NCBI GenBank assembly: GCA_043820105.1
Contig: JBDREC010000080.1
Location: 1-30,296, forward strand
Reading direction: 5' to 3'
Source of the DNA: JBDREC01 sp043820105 [NCBI: Pseudomonadota bacterium]
GTDB lineage: Bacteria; Bdellovibrionota_F; JAHFAK01
Length of the DNA stretch: 30,296 bases
Part shown: positions 1 through 8,257 of the stretch, piece by piece
Layout: the number at the start of each line of letters is the position of its first letter
How positions within the stretch are numbered: position 1 is the first letter of the stretch
The notes under the pieces: generated by a model
Databases searched by the model: none
What the model saw: only the letters and a program-made list of their open reading frames with translations
What the model was told of the DNA's origin: nothing
Position numbers and translations under genes: made by a program

Positions 1-609
1 TTTAAGCTTAATGGTAAAATTTATGAAGCACCGCTTATTGCAGGATCAGGTTCTGTAATAGATTTTTATGAGCAGATGGCTCTAGCTTTAAATGTTGATC
101 ATGTAAGCAGACGAAGACCAACTTTGTTAAAGGCTATCAGATCAACTATCGAAGATTTAATTTTGTCACAAAAACAGAGAATAATTATAGTTATAGATGA
201 AGCCAATCTATTGAAACCAGAAATCCTATTTGAACTACATACTCTCTTTCAGTATCAACTGGATTCCCAAATCCATATATCGATGCTACTTGCTGGACAA
301 GCAAGTCTTTTGGATCATCTCATGCTAAGGTCATGTGCTCCGATTGCTTCACGGGTGATAGCTAAAACCCACTTGTCTCCAATCAACAAAGAGCAGATGG
401 AACAATATTTAAAACATCATTTGCAGGTAGCAGGCTGTTCATCAATGCTGTTTGCTAAAGATGCAATTACTGCAATTTTTCAAGGATCAGGAGGACTATT
501 AAGAAAAGCCGGATCACTAGCAAGAGGTGGATTAATCACTGCTGCAGCTGATAAACAAAATGAAGTTACGCCTGAGCATGTTCGAATAGCTGCTTCAGAA
601 TTAATGTGA
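1..609 (+). CDS. ExeA/TniB-like AAA+ ATPase of a transposon, 5' end outside window
   Basis: The reading frame is open from base 1, so this is the C-terminal ~202 residues of a longer protein. The first in-frame ATG (76) is internal to the fold, so it is probably not the start. A Walker B strand ending in DEAN is visible (RIIIVIDEANLL), followed by the sensor region ISMLLAGQASLLDHL and an arginine-containing SCAPIASRVIAKTHLSP stretch. This is the layout of the ExeA/GspA-related ATPases (AAA_22) that accompany DDE integrase-type transposases and help target-site selection, like TniB or IstB. The Walker A part lies upstream of the window. A terminator follows at 703. The integrase partner is expected upstream, outside the window. 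A genuine secretion ATPase is less likely, because no peptidoglycan-binding domain follows. Family assignment is fairly sure; the mobile-element role is inferred. Confidence 0.8.
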   Translation, partial: FKLNGKIYEAPLIAGSGSVIDFYEQMALALNVDHVSRRRPTLLKAIRSTIEDLILSQKQRIIIVIDEANLLKPEILFELHTLFQYQLDSQIHISMLLAGQASLLDHLMLRSCAPIASRVIAKTHLSPINKEQMEQYLKHHLQVAGCSSMLFAKDAITAIFQGSGGLLRKAGSLARGGLITAAADKQNEVTPEHVRIAASELM

Positions 610-611
610 AT

Positions 612-693
612 AATAATATTCGGTGAAACAGAAACAAGCTCTGCAGAGGTGCAACTTGTTGAGGGATAGCCGATGAGGTGGCAATGTTATTCG
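612..693. repeat. Pair of imperfect direct repeats after the transposition ATPase
   Basis: AATAATATTCG at 612-622 and AATGTTATTCG at 683-693 match at 9 of 11 positions in the same orientation. Elements with TniB-like ATPases often carry several short direct transposase-binding repeats near their ends, so these could belong to the element's right end. Two short AT-rich copies are weak evidence and I see no matching terminal inverted repeat. Confidence 0.2.
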
Positions 694-702
694 TCATAAT
701 AA

Positions 703-738
703 AAAGGGAGAGGTGCATAAAGCCTCTCCCTTTGTTTT
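703..738 (+). terminator. Rho-independent terminator after the ATPase gene
   Basis: A perfect 11-bp stem, AAAGGGAGAGG (703-713) with CCTCTCCCTTT (723-733), encloses a 9-base loop and is followed by GTTTT. It ends the transcript of the ATPase gene, whose stop codon is about 95 bases upstream. Confidence 0.85.
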
Positions 739-1251
739 AAATTAAAAATATCGCTTCCTCCAATGTCTTAAAAAACCTTTACTACTGTCCACTTCCCTTA
801 TCGTTTAGTTTAAGTTGTAAATAATTTTATTGGTTCAATAAAATGTAAGATCTATTGTTCAGAATAATGTGTAAGGGGACAAAATATAAAAAAAGATATT
901 ATCTTGATAGCGTTATGGAGCTGGAACAGATAAGGTAAATTCAATTTTTCCAAATTTATGAATATTAAATTGAGTGAGAACAAAACGTGGTAGTGCCACC
1001 ATAATTTCAATATACCCTTGACTATTTTTGCATTTTTTATATTATTTAACTTCAAAAATGCCAAATTTCTGAGGAGGGGAATTCGTGATAATAAGCTATT
1101 ATTGCCATTTTTTTCAAAATTTCAAATCTTATTTTTTCTATATATATTTTCCTTTAATATTATAACTTAAGATATTTGTTTCGGGCACGAGTTCGAGCAT
1201 TATAGGTGTTACGTTCGGGGGAACGTTGTTTAATAATATTTAGGAGGGGAA
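739..1251. other. Intergenic stretch, mostly without recognisable genes
   Basis: About 510 AT-rich bases. An AT hairpin with a perfect 9-bp stem (824-832 with 836-844, loop GTT) and a small GC-rich hairpin (ACGTTC 1211-1216 with GAACGT 1221-1226) just before the nuclease gene are visible. A possible 26-codon ORF starts at GTG 1085 after a strong GAGGAGGGG ribosome site and ends at 1165; it would encode an aromatic-rich peptide (ISYYCHFF at its start), but nothing else supports it. A poor sigma-70-like pair (TTGTTT near 1176 and an AT-rich -10 near 1198-1205) could drive the nuclease. No protein family could be recognised on either strand. Confidence 0.4.
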
Positions 1252-2028
1252 ATGTTTAATTATAAGTTTATATTTTGTCTTATCGCAGGTCTTATTTTAT
1301 TTTCAAGTTCATTAATTTTTGCACAGGGAAAAATTGGAGCAAGGGTTAAATATGTGCATGATGGGGATACCATAGGAGTGGTCTTAGATGATGAAGCTTC
1401 TTCTGATTTTGGATCAAGTAAATATCGAAAAATACGCTTCTTAGGAATTGATACACCAGAAACAAATTTCAGTGCAAATGGAAACAATTATGAGCCTCAA
1501 GAATATGGAATAGAAGCAACTGATTCGCTTAAGGCTTTGCTTCCTTTTAAAGCACATGTTACGCTTGAGCTATCTGGAAAGACTTTAGATGATTCTCAAG
1601 ATAAATATGGAAGGATTCTTGCTTTTGTTATTCTAGATGATAAAGATCATCTTGAAACCTTAGGTTTTGATGAACCTGTAAATACAAATTTATTTCTTGT
1701 ATCATATGGACTTGCTGCTCCGTTTATGATTTATCCTGGTTTTCTGTATATTGAAGAATTTTATCAGGCATGTGAATATGCAATAAATAATGAGCTAAAT
1801 ATGTGGAATCCTGAAGCTCCAATTGAATGGCTTCCATTTGAATATCGTGCTATTAAAAGAGGGGGTAAAAAGAACTGGCATTATTATGTTGGTGATATTA
1901 GGGACTTTAAGGCATACTCGCCTGAAGCTTATTGGGACTATGTTAGAGAAAATATTTCTCCAAAATATAGAGTATATTTCTTTAATAGCAATGATGTTGA
2001 AGAATCAGATTTCGAAATAGCTTTCTAA
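1252..2028 (+). CDS. Secreted thermonuclease (staphylococcal-nuclease-like domain)
   Basis: The 258-residue protein has an N-terminal signal peptide (hydrophobic ~5-24, ending around IFAQ) and then an SNc domain covering roughly residues 27-190. Family motifs are visible: VKYVHDGDT near the domain start (metal-site aspartates), KIRFLGIDTPETN (arginine and acidic active-site region) and DKYGRILAFV (the second active-site arginine). Known members hydrolyse DNA and RNA with calcium outside the cytoplasm; a secreted or periplasmic nuclease is the natural reading here. About 60 C-terminal residues (aromatic and charged) go beyond the usual domain and I cannot assign them. The start is supported by TAGGAGGGGAA just upstream of ATG. 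It appears monocistronic; a separate promoter for etfB follows. Confidence in the family is high, substrate preference is not visible. Confidence 0.88.
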   Translation: MFNYKFIFCLIAGLILFSSSLIFAQGKIGARVKYVHDGDTIGVVLDDEASSDFGSSKYRKIRFLGIDTPETNFSANGNNYEPQEYGIEATDSLKALLPFKAHVTLELSGKTLDDSQDKYGRILAFVILDDKDHLETLGFDEPVNTNLFLVSYGLAAPFMIYPGFLYIEEFYQACEYAINNELNMWNPEAPIEWLPFEYRAIKRGGKKNWHYYVGDIRDFKAYSPEAYWDYVRENISPKYRVYFFNSNDVEESDFEIAF

Positions 2029-2052
2029 GATCATACCTTTATTTTTCTTAAT

Positions 2053-2081
2053 TTGACTTTAATTTCCATAGTAAATAATAT
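2053..2081 (+). promoter_or_regulatory. Sigma-70-type promoter of the etf operon
   Basis: TTGACT (2053-2058) and TAATAT (2076-2081) are separated by exactly 17 bases, giving a predicted start near 2088, about 34 bases before the etfB ATG at 2122. This also argues against translation starting at 2053. Confidence 0.7.
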
Positions 2082-2121
2082 TAACAAAAAATTATTAATC
2101 TATAATTCAATAGAGGTTAAC

Positions 2122-2892
2122 ATGAGAATATTTGTTTGCATAAAACAAGTTCCAGATACAGAGGCCAAAATACTTCCAAAAGATGGCAATCAAATAGATG
2201 AAAATGGAATAAAGTGGGTATTAAATCCTTATGATGAATATGCTGCTGAAGAAGCTTTAAAATTAAAAGACAAAATTAGTGGCTCTGAAGTTATTGTTAT
2301 TTCAGTTGGCAAAGCAAAATCCCAAGAAGCAATAAGGCAAGTTTTAGCAATGGGCGCTGAAAGAGCAGTTCATGTTGAAACTGATAAGAGTCTGGATCAT
2401 CAAACAATAGCTAAAGCTTTGTCACAAGTTGTTAGAGCTGAGGCTGAACCAGCAGTTATATTTATGGGGAAGCAAGCAGTTGACGATGATGCCTATCTTA
2501 CTCATATTTTTCTAGCTAATGAACTTAACTATCCTGTTTCAACAAATGTAACAGAATTTTCATATGCAGATGGAAAAGTAAATGTTAAGCGTGAGATTGG
2601 TGGTGGAAATTTAGAGTCAATTGAAATGGCGACTCCTTGTATTGTTGCTGCATCAAAGGGATTGAACAACCCAAGATATCCTACCTTGCCTAATATCATG
2701 AAAGCAAAGAAAAAAGAGATAAAGAAATTAAGTCTAGCAGACCTTTCAATAAATGATGTGCAAGCTAGTTTTATTATTGAATCACTGGTTATACCGCCTG
2801 AAAAACAGGAAGGAAAAATTATTCCAGGTGAACCAGCTGAAGCAGGAAAAGAACTTGTTAAGTTGCTTAGAGAAGAGGCAAAAGTAATATAG
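2122..2892 (+). CDS. etfB: Electron transfer flavoprotein beta subunit
   Basis: The 256-residue product begins MRIFVCIKQVPDTEAKI, the classic EtfB opening, followed by WVLNPYDEYAAEEALKLK, a conserved G-A-E-R-A-V-H-V segment and the QAVDDDAYLT and ATPCIVAASKGLNNPRYP motifs of the family. EtfB binds AMP and, with EtfA, forms the soluble FAD heterodimer that takes electrons from acyl-CoA dehydrogenases. Length is normal for the family. ATG 2122 is chosen over the longer frame start at 2053 because it has AGAGG nearby, fits the family N-terminus and lies after the promoter. It is first of a three-gene operon (etfB, etfA, membrane oxidoreductase). A palindromic heptamer repeat begins directly at its stop codon. 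Identification is firm; the electron donor dehydrogenase is not in the window. Confidence 0.95.
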   Translation: MRIFVCIKQVPDTEAKILPKDGNQIDENGIKWVLNPYDEYAAEEALKLKDKISGSEVIVISVGKAKSQEAIRQVLAMGAERAVHVETDKSLDHQTIAKALSQVVRAEAEPAVIFMGKQAVDDDAYLTHIFLANELNYPVSTNVTEFSYADGKVNVKREIGGGNLESIEMATPCIVAASKGLNNPRYPTLPNIMKAKKKEIKKLSLADLSINDVQASFIIESLVIPPEKQEGKIIPGEPAEAGKELVKLLREEAKVI

Positions 2893-2932
2893 CGTATAGC
2901 GTACGGCGTACAGTGTACGCCGTACGGAGTAA
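2891..2932 (+). repeat. Heptanucleotide repeat with 12-bp hairpin between etfB and etfA
   Basis: Six degenerate 7-base units can be read in phase: AGCGTAT, AGCGTAC, GGCGTAC, AGTGTAC, GCCGTAC, GGAGTAA. Within them CGTACGGCGTAC (2900-2911) and GTACGCCGTACG (2915-2926) form a perfect 12-bp stem with a 3-base loop. There is no T-tract, so it is not an ordinary terminator; it could tune or stabilise the etfB-etfA message. The first unit overlaps the etfB stop codon. Confidence 0.85.
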
Positions 2933-2965
2933 GATGAAGAAATTTGAATAACAGTGGAGGATAAA

Positions 2966-3922
2966 ATGACTACAGCAGTTTATATTGAGTTAGAAGATAA
3001 TAAGATTAAGAAAGCTAATTTAGGGAGTCTCACTGCAGCTAATTCTGCAGGTGGAGATATTGTGGCCATAGTTTTTGCTGAAAATGTTGATTCATTTATG
3101 GAAGAATTAAAAAAATACTCAGTTAATAAGATAATAAAAGTATGGTCAGATGATGTTAAAACATATCAGCCCGATGTTTATGCAGAACTTTTATCAAAAG
3201 TTATTACAGATAATAGGATTAATGATCTTTTGGGGCTTGCAACAGCACAAGGCAAAGATTTATTGCCGCGAGTTGCCGCTAAATTAAATGCTTCAGTTGT
3301 TATTGATTGTTTAGATATTGATTTTAAAAACGCTACAGTTACAAAACCAATGTTTGCATCAAAGGTTTTATCAAAGATAAAATTAAATAATCAGAAAAAG
3401 GTTTATGCTTTAAGACCTAATGTAGTAAATCCAGTTGAAAAAGAAGGGGCAGATTTACCTGAAGTTGTGGATTTTTATGCTGGGTCTGTTTCAATACTTG
3501 CTCAAGTTAAGGAAGTAATAAAAGCAGCATCTGAAAAGATTGATTTAACAGAAGCTGAAATAATCATATCTGGCGGAAGAGGCATGGGAAGTGCTGAGAA
3601 TTTCAAGTTATTAGACGATACAGCGAAAATTTTAAATGCAGCTGTTGGCGCAAGCCGCGCAGCAGTTGATGCTGATTACGCCACCATGGATATGCAAGTT
3701 GGCCAAACAGGAAAAGTTGTTAATCCTGTTCTTTATATAGCATGTGGAATTTCTGGAGCAATCCAACATTTAGCAGGCATGAAAACATCAAAGGTCATAG
3801 TTGCCATTAATAATGATGCAGAAGCTCCAATTTTTAAAGTTGCTGACTATGGAATAGTTGGCGATTTATTTGATGTAGTTCCAGTTTTAGCAGAGGAGCT
3901 AAAAAAGGTTGTTTCTAATTAA
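2966..3922 (+). CDS. etfA: Electron transfer flavoprotein alpha subunit
   Basis: The 318-residue product has the N-terminal nucleotide-fold domain (~1-190) and the conserved C-terminal FAD domain (~200-318) with [52 protein letters not shown] and [20 protein letters not shown], all hallmarks of EtfA. It carries the redox FAD and passes electrons from EtfB-docked dehydrogenases onward. ATG 2966 sits 6 bases after GGAGG; a GTG at 2954 is in frame but upstream of that ribosome site, so the ATG is preferred. The gene lies 73 bases after etfB and 90 bases before the membrane oxidoreductase, with heptamer repeats in both gaps. Its TAA stop is part of the first TAAGTGG unit of the downstream array. 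Identification is firm. Confidence 0.96.
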   Translation: MTTAVYIELEDNKIKKANLGSLTAANSAGGDIVAIVFAENVDSFMEELKKYSVNKIIKVWSDDVKTYQPDVYAELLSKVITDNRINDLLGLATAQGKDLLPRVAAKLNASVVIDCLDIDFKNATVTKPMFASKVLSKIKLNNQKKVYALRPNVVNPVEKEGADLPEVVDFYAGSVSILAQVKEVIKAASEKIDLTEAEIIISGGRGMGSAENFKLLDDTAKILNAAVGASRAAVDADYATMDMQVGQTGKVVNPVLYIACGISGAIQHLAGMKTSKVIVAINNDAEAPIFKVADYGIVGDLFDVVPVLAEELKKVVSN

Positions 3923-3992
3923 GTGGTAAGTGGTAAGTGGTAAGTGGTAAGTAAAATATTGATTTCTTACAGCTTACAGCTTACAGCTTACA
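3920..3992 (+). repeat. Two opposing heptamer arrays (TAAGTGG and CTTACAG) after etfA
   Basis: Four perfect TAAGTGG units (3920-3947, then TAAG) begin with the etfA stop codon. After 14 AT-rich bases follow three CTTACAG units (3966-3986) and a partial fourth. GTAAG blocks of the first array pair with CTTAC blocks of the second, so the RNA could form a long interrupted hairpin between etfA and the next gene. No T-tract follows, so readthrough into the oxidoreductase gene is expected. Confidence 0.9.
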
Positions 3993-4012
3993 CCTAGATC
4001 CATGAGGTACTC

Positions 4013-5941
4013 ATGACCCCAGACCATTTTAATCTATCCTATTTTATTTATATTGGAATTCTAATATTATCATTACTGTTTTTTGCTTATTCAGTTGTGT
4101 CACGTATTAAAATCATGATGAGAACAAGCAGTATAAAGCGTTTTGATAAACCACTTGAAAGATTCATTGTTGTTTTGAAATATATGTTTGCGCAAACCAA
4201 ACTTTTTTATGATCCAATTCCTGGGCTGGCTCATGCTTTAATTTTCTGGGGTTTTTGTGTTATTGCAATTGAATCAATAAATTTCTTTTTATCAGCACTT
4301 GTTGTTGACCTTAGAATACCTTTTACCAGTGGTTACTATTTCATCTTTTTGGAAGCATTTACGGTTTTGGTTATTTTAGCTGTGGCTTATTGCTATTTTC
4401 GTAGATTGTTTATTAAACCAGATAGATTAGAGCTCACTAAAGAAGCTCATGTGATTTTAGGATTAATCCTTGTTTTAATGCTTACTTATTTTACAATGAC
4501 TATGGCTGAGGGCACTATTATTGGAAAAATGCACAGATTAAAATATGCAAGCCTTGCTCTTTATCCTATGTTTTCAGGCTTTTCATACGAATTTAATGTG
4601 CTGATTTATGGCATTTCCTGGTGGATTCATTTATTATCATTCCTCTTTTTTTTAAACTTATTGCCATACTCAAAACACATGCATGTTTTAACTGTTTTAT
4701 TTAATGTCTTTTTTAGTGATCTTGATAAAAAAGGTAAGATGAAAAAGCTTGATCTTGAAAACAGTGAAAGCTTTGGAATATCAAATCTAGCTGAACTTAC
4801 TTGGAAAGATGTCCTTGATGGTTTTACTTGCACAGAGTGCGGAAGGTGCACAGAACTTTGTCCAGCTAATAAAACAGAAAAAAGCCTTAATCCCAAAGAG
4901 ATTATATTAAAAATTAGAGATTATGTTTATGCAAACTATAAAATAAAAGAAGATGAAAAGCTTGGTAATATTTTAGAAGAATTTATTCTAAAAAAAGACA
5001 TTTGGTCTTGTACCACTTGCCATGCTTGTGTTACAGCATGCCCAGTTTTAAATGAACATTTACCAAAGATTTTTGGTTTAAGACAAAATCAAGTTTTAAT
5101 GGAAGGCGATTTTCCAGAAGAAGCACAACTTGTTTGTAAAAACATAGAAAATAATTCCAATCCCTGGGGTATTGGAAGCTCAGAAAGAGATAAGGTTTTA
5201 TTAGATTTGGATGTTCCTAGAATAAGTGAAAAACCAGATGCTGAATATTTACTTTATTTAGGCTGCGCAGCAAGTTTTGATGAAAGAAATAAAAAAGTCG
5301 CCAAGTCTTTAATCAAAATATTGAAAAAAGCTGGAGTTTCATTTGCTGTCCTTGGTAATGAAGAAAAATGTTGTGGTGAAACTGTTAGAAGAATAGGCAA
5401 TGAATATTTATTTCAGATGATAGCAGAAGAAAATAAGGCGATTTTTGAAAACTATAAAATAAAAAAAGTAATTACAAGTTGTCCACACTGTTTCAATACT
5501 TTCAAAAATGAATATCCTTGCTTTGGACTTGATTTAGAAGTTGTTCACCACACTCAGTTTATTGATATGTTAATTAAAGAAGGAAAACTTGATATTTCAA
5601 GCAAGACAGAAGCAAAGATTACTTACCATGATTCATGTTACTTGGGTCGATACAATGATATTTACAATGAACCAAGAAGCATTCTTCAAAAAATATGTTC
5701 AAATGTTTTTGAAATGCCAAATTCTAAACGAAAAAGCTTTTGTTGTGGTGCAGGTGGCGGTAGAATGTGGATGGAAGAAACAGAAGGAAAAAGAATCAAT
5801 ATTGAACGAGCAAAACAAGCCCTTGCTACAGATGCTGACAAAATTGTAGTTTCTTGTCCTTATTGTTTAACAATGTTTGAAGATGCAATGAAGGATTTGG
5901 GTGAAAATAAAGAAATTCTGGATATTTCAGAGATTGTTTGA
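4013..5941 (+). CDS. Membrane Fe-S oxidoreductase, EtfAB:menaquinone oxidoreductase (EMO)-like
   Basis: The 642-residue protein joins an N-terminal membrane domain with about five helices (~9-29, 72-95, 108-129, 146-164, 195-235) to a cytoplasmic Fe-S part. Histidines in or near helices (H74, H146 and a cluster in YSKHMHVL) could ligate heme b, as in NarI-like domains. Two ferredoxin motifs follow (C273, C276, C279, C283 and C333, C336, C339, C343), then two CCG domains (CCG at 453 and 577, each followed by a CPHC or CPYC motif) of the HdrB/HdrD type, which bind noncubane clusters. In known enzymes of this architecture encoded beside etfBA, electrons from reduced Etf enter the menaquinone pool. 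Position directly after etfA fits that role. GAGG lies 5 bases before ATG 4013. The quinone type is inferred. Confidence 0.85.
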   Translation: MTPDHFNLSYFIYIGILILSLLFFAYSVVSRIKIMMRTSSIKRFDKPLERFIVVLKYMFAQTKLFYDPIPGLAHALIFWGFCVIAIESINFFLSALVVDLRIPFTSGYYFIFLEAFTVLVILAVAYCYFRRLFIKPDRLELTKEAHVILGLILVLMLTYFTMTMAEGTIIGKMHRLKYASLALYPMFSGFSYEFNVLIYGISWWIHLLSFLFFLNLLPYSKHMHVLTVLFNVFFSDLDKKGKMKKLDLENSESFGISNLAELTWKDVLDGFTCTECGRCTELCPANKTEKSLNPKEIILKIRDYVYANYKIKEDEKLGNILEEFILKKDIWSCTTCHACVTACPVLNEHLPKIFGLRQNQVLMEGDFPEEAQLVCKNIENNSNPWGIGSSERDKVLLDLDVPRISEKPDAEYLLYLGCAASFDERNKKVAKSLIKILKKAGVSFAVLGNEEKCCGETVRRIGNEYLFQMIAEENKAIFENYKIKKVITSCPHCFNTFKNEYPCFGLDLEVVHHTQFIDMLIKEGKLDISSKTEAKITYHDSCYLGRYNDIYNEPRSILQKICSNVFEMPNSKRKSFCCGAGGGRMWMEETEGKRINIERAKQALATDADKIVVSCPYCLTMFEDAMKDLGENKEILDISEIV

Positions 5942-6085
5942 TTTTAATCCCTTCAATAAGAAAATAAAGGCTCGTCTTGTTGTTGTAATTAAAATCATTT
6001 AAGTCAATTTGCCTCCTTTTAATATATAGTTTTTGTTTGATGATATAAGCTCTTGAAAGAATGAAACAAATAGTGCCCGCCGCTT
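5942..6085. other. Spacer after the oxidoreductase operon
   Basis: AT-rich and without a convincing terminator. It contains GGCTCGTCTTG (5969-5979), a motif that recurs near other gene ends in this window, here inside an 18-base match to 19330-19347. No ORF could be supported. Confidence 0.4.
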
Positions 6086-6101
6086 TGGCATTAAACCTGC
6101 A
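6086..6101 (+). promoter_or_regulatory. Sigma-54 (-24/-12) promoter of the beta-helix lipoprotein gene
   Basis: TGGCATTAAACCTGCA fits the TGGCAC-N5-TTGCA consensus with the invariant GG and GC dinucleotides at the correct spacing. The predicted transcript start near 6112 is about 40 bases upstream of ATG 6154. Use of this promoter requires an NtrC-type activator such as the one encoded at 17897. Confidence 0.7.
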
Positions 6102-6153
6102 ATAAAAATATCTATAAAGAAATAATTGTCAAAAATAATGGAGGATAGGAAAA

Positions 6154-8211
6154 ATGAAAAATTTAATTACAATTTTGATTATTTTAATTTCATTAGTTTT
6201 ATTTGCATGTTCATCAGGTGATGAAGCTGATAGTTCTGACCAAGAAGTTATTGATTCAACAGAAAGTGGAGATGGTGTTGCAGTTGAAGATATAGATGGT
6301 GACGTTGATAGCGATGGTGATGGTGATGGTGACGGAGATGGAGATGGTGCCGGCGATGGCGATGGCGATGGTGACGGCGATGGCGACGGCGATGGTGATG
6401 ATGATACCCAAGATCAAGATGAAGATTCAGATGGCTATAAAGCAAGTGAAGATTGTGATGATAATGATGCATCTGTTAATCCTGGAGCCTCTGAAATCTG
6501 TGATGATATAGATAATGACTGTGATGGGTTAGTTGATGATGAAGATGACAGTGTTGAAGCCAATAAATACTTTTTAGATGAAGATGAAGATGATTATGGC
6601 ACTTTAGATATAATTGTAAGACAATGTGACCAGCCAAGTGATGCAAAGTATGTGACAATTGCAGGAGATTGTGATGATACAGATAATACTGTTTATCCAA
6701 CGGTTTTTGTAGATCAAGTAGATACATCAGGCGAATCAAATATTTACTCAACAATCCAAGAAGCCATTGATAATGCCTCTGCTAATGTTTGCATAATGGT
6801 TTCACCAGGAACTTATAATGAAAATATTGTTGTTACATCTAAACCTTTAATGCTTTATAGTTCTAATGGCCAAGAAGACACTTTAATTGTTGGTGATGGA
6901 TCTGATTCTGTTATTAAGCATGATTATTCTGCTTATTCATCACTTATTTCACTAAATGGCATAATTGGTTTTAAAATTATGTCAGGAACTGCTAACAATG
7001 GTGGTGGGCTTTATATAAAGGGATCTTCTAAACCCATAAAAATTTGCCATAATAATATTACTGAAAATGAAGCTAGTAGTGGTGGAGGTATATATATTGT
7101 AAATGGAACTAATAGCACACTAAAATCAAATATTATAACTGAAAATACTACCTATAGTTCAGGAGCAGCTATACTTTTGCTTAATAGTGAAGGTGTTGTA
7201 GTTGAAGATAATGTAATTAAATCTAATCATGATTCTGGTGCTTTGAGTTTAAGCAATTCAAGTTTTGTATCTATAAAAAATAATAATATTTCTGGAAATG
7301 AATCGAGTGGGATAGCAGGTGGCATAAAAATTAGTTCTAGTAATAATGTTAAAATAATAAGTAATGAAATAATTGAAAATAGTGCACAATCATCTGGAGG
7401 TGCTATATATTCAAGCTCAAGCGAAAACATAGAAATTAGAAATAATACCTTTACAGCTAACCTTGCAAGTTCTTTGGGCGGTGCTTTATATTTTTATTCC
7501 TCTCCTTCCATGTTGATTAGAAATAATGTCTTTAATTTAAATAATTCTAGTTATGGTGCTGTTGCTTATTTTAGAGAAAGTGAAGGTTTAAATTTTGAAA
7601 ACAATTTAGTATATGCAAATGGACAAGATACTTCATTTACAAATGTTAATAATATTTATCTAGGTTCAACTTCTAGTAGCAGTGAAAATACCTTCTTATT
7701 AAATAACACTTTTTTAAATAATATTAACTCTTCTGGAGTTATTTCAAGAGCTGGTGATTTTTATACTAACCTTTATATTAGAAATAATATCTTTGGTCAT
7801 AACTCTTGTGGAGTAAGTCTTGGAAGTTCTAGCACATATACAATAAATTTTGATTATAATATCACCTATGAAAATGGAGATGATTTCTTTTGCGGATCAA
7901 CAGAATATTCTGATTCAGATAATATCTTTGATGCTAGCCCTGAACTCCTAATTTTTGATGAAGATTTTAATGAAGATGGATTCAGTGATTATGAAACTGA
8001 TGAAAATTCAAATGGTATTTATGATGTATTAGAAAATGATTTAGCAATTACATATTTTGACCTTAACGATAGTTCACCTGCTATAAATAGTGGAACTGAA
8101 GATTTCGATGCTGATGGGAGTTCAGATTTTGAAGATTTTGATACAAGCGAAGATAATCTAACTGATATGGGTGCCTTTGGGGGAAGATATGGAGAGCTCT
8201 TATACTGGTAA
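6154..8211 (+). CDS. Surface lipoprotein: Asp/Gly tract, MopE-type motif, parallel beta-helix
   Basis: The 685-residue product starts with a lipoprotein signal ending LVLFAC, with C19 as the likely lipidated residue. Next come a DG-rich tract (~46-82), a MopE-like metal-binding segment (DCDDNDASVNPGASEICDDI, then DNDCDGLVDD), and from ~190 to ~590 a run of ~23-residue right-handed beta-helix repeats rich in N-N-x-I/F and GGG/GGA turns (PbH1/NosD type). The end, SPAINSG followed by DMGAFGGRYG, resembles the C-terminal part of choice-of-anchor-Q proteins. Such proteins are typically exported and bind calcium or polysaccharide; a cell-surface role is inferred. A strong GGAGG precedes ATG. It is probably monocistronic, under sigma-54 control, and ends at a two-way terminator shared with the converging lysC-lysA gene. 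Confidence 0.82.
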   Translation: MKNLITILIILISLVLFACSSGDEADSSDQEVIDSTESGDGVAVEDIDGDVDSDGDGDGDGDGDGAGDGDGDGDGDGDGDGDDDTQDQDEDSDGYKASEDCDDNDASVNPGASEICDDIDNDCDGLVDDEDDSVEANKYFLDEDEDDYGTLDIIVRQCDQPSDAKYVTIAGDCDDTDNTVYPTVFVDQVDTSGESNIYSTIQEAIDNASANVCIMVSPGTYNENIVVTSKPLMLYSSNGQEDTLIVGDGSDSVIKHDYSAYSSLISLNGIIGFKIMSGTANNGGGLYIKGSSKPIKICHNNITENEASSGGGIYIVNGTNSTLKSNIITENTTYSSGAAILLLNSEGVVVEDNVIKSNHDSGALSLSNSSFVSIKNNNISGNESSGIAGGIKISSSNNVKIISNEIIENSAQSSGGAIYSSSSENIEIRNNTFTANLASSLGGALYFYSSPSMLIRNNVFNLNNSSYGAVAYFRESEGLNFENNLVYANGQDTSFTNVNNIYLGSTSSSSENTFLLNNTFLNNINSSGVISRAGDFYTNLYIRNNIFGHNSCGVSLGSSSTYTINFDYNITYENGDDFFCGSTEYSDSDNIFDASPELLIFDEDFNEDGFSDYETDENSNGIYDVLENDLAITYFDLNDSSPAINSGTEDFDADGSSDFEDFDTSEDNLTDMGAFGGRYGELLYW
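6292..6405 (+). repeat. Hexanucleotide GGNGAY tract encoding Asp-Gly repeats
   Basis: Degenerate 6-base units such as GGTGAT, GGAGAT and GGCGAC run for about 110 bases inside the lipoprotein gene and encode alternating Gly-Asp. Several blocks repeat exactly, so replication slippage could change the length in frame without breaking the protein. Confidence 0.85.
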
Positions 8212-8215
8212 AGAA

Positions 8216-8233
8216 AACAAGGTTCGTCTTGTT
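8216..8233. terminator. Two-way terminator between convergent genes
   Basis: AACAAG (8216-8221) and CTTGTT (8228-8233) pair around a GTTCGT loop. The top strand continues GTTATTTTC and the bottom strand reads AACAAGACGAACCTTGTTTTCTTT, so a T-rich tail is present on both sides, better on the minus strand. It sits between the stop codons of the lipoprotein and lysC-lysA genes. The 6-bp stem is short. Confidence 0.55.
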
Positions 8234-8257
8234 GTTATTTTCTGGGTAGGCACTTTT

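Noticed and set aside
828-845. 18-base identity (TATTGGTTCAATAAAATG) to 21415-21432 inside the 1529-residue gene
   Set aside because: Flanking bases do not align and the sequence is a low-complexity palindrome, so chance is likely.
852-1064. 70-residue minus-strand ORF in the first intergenic region
   Set aside because: AT-rich frame with no ribosome site and no recognisable motif; composition fits non-coding DNA.
6248-6754. Histidine-rich and methionine-rich ORFs over the Asp-Gly tract
   Set aside because: They are shadow frames of the repetitive GGNGAY codons.
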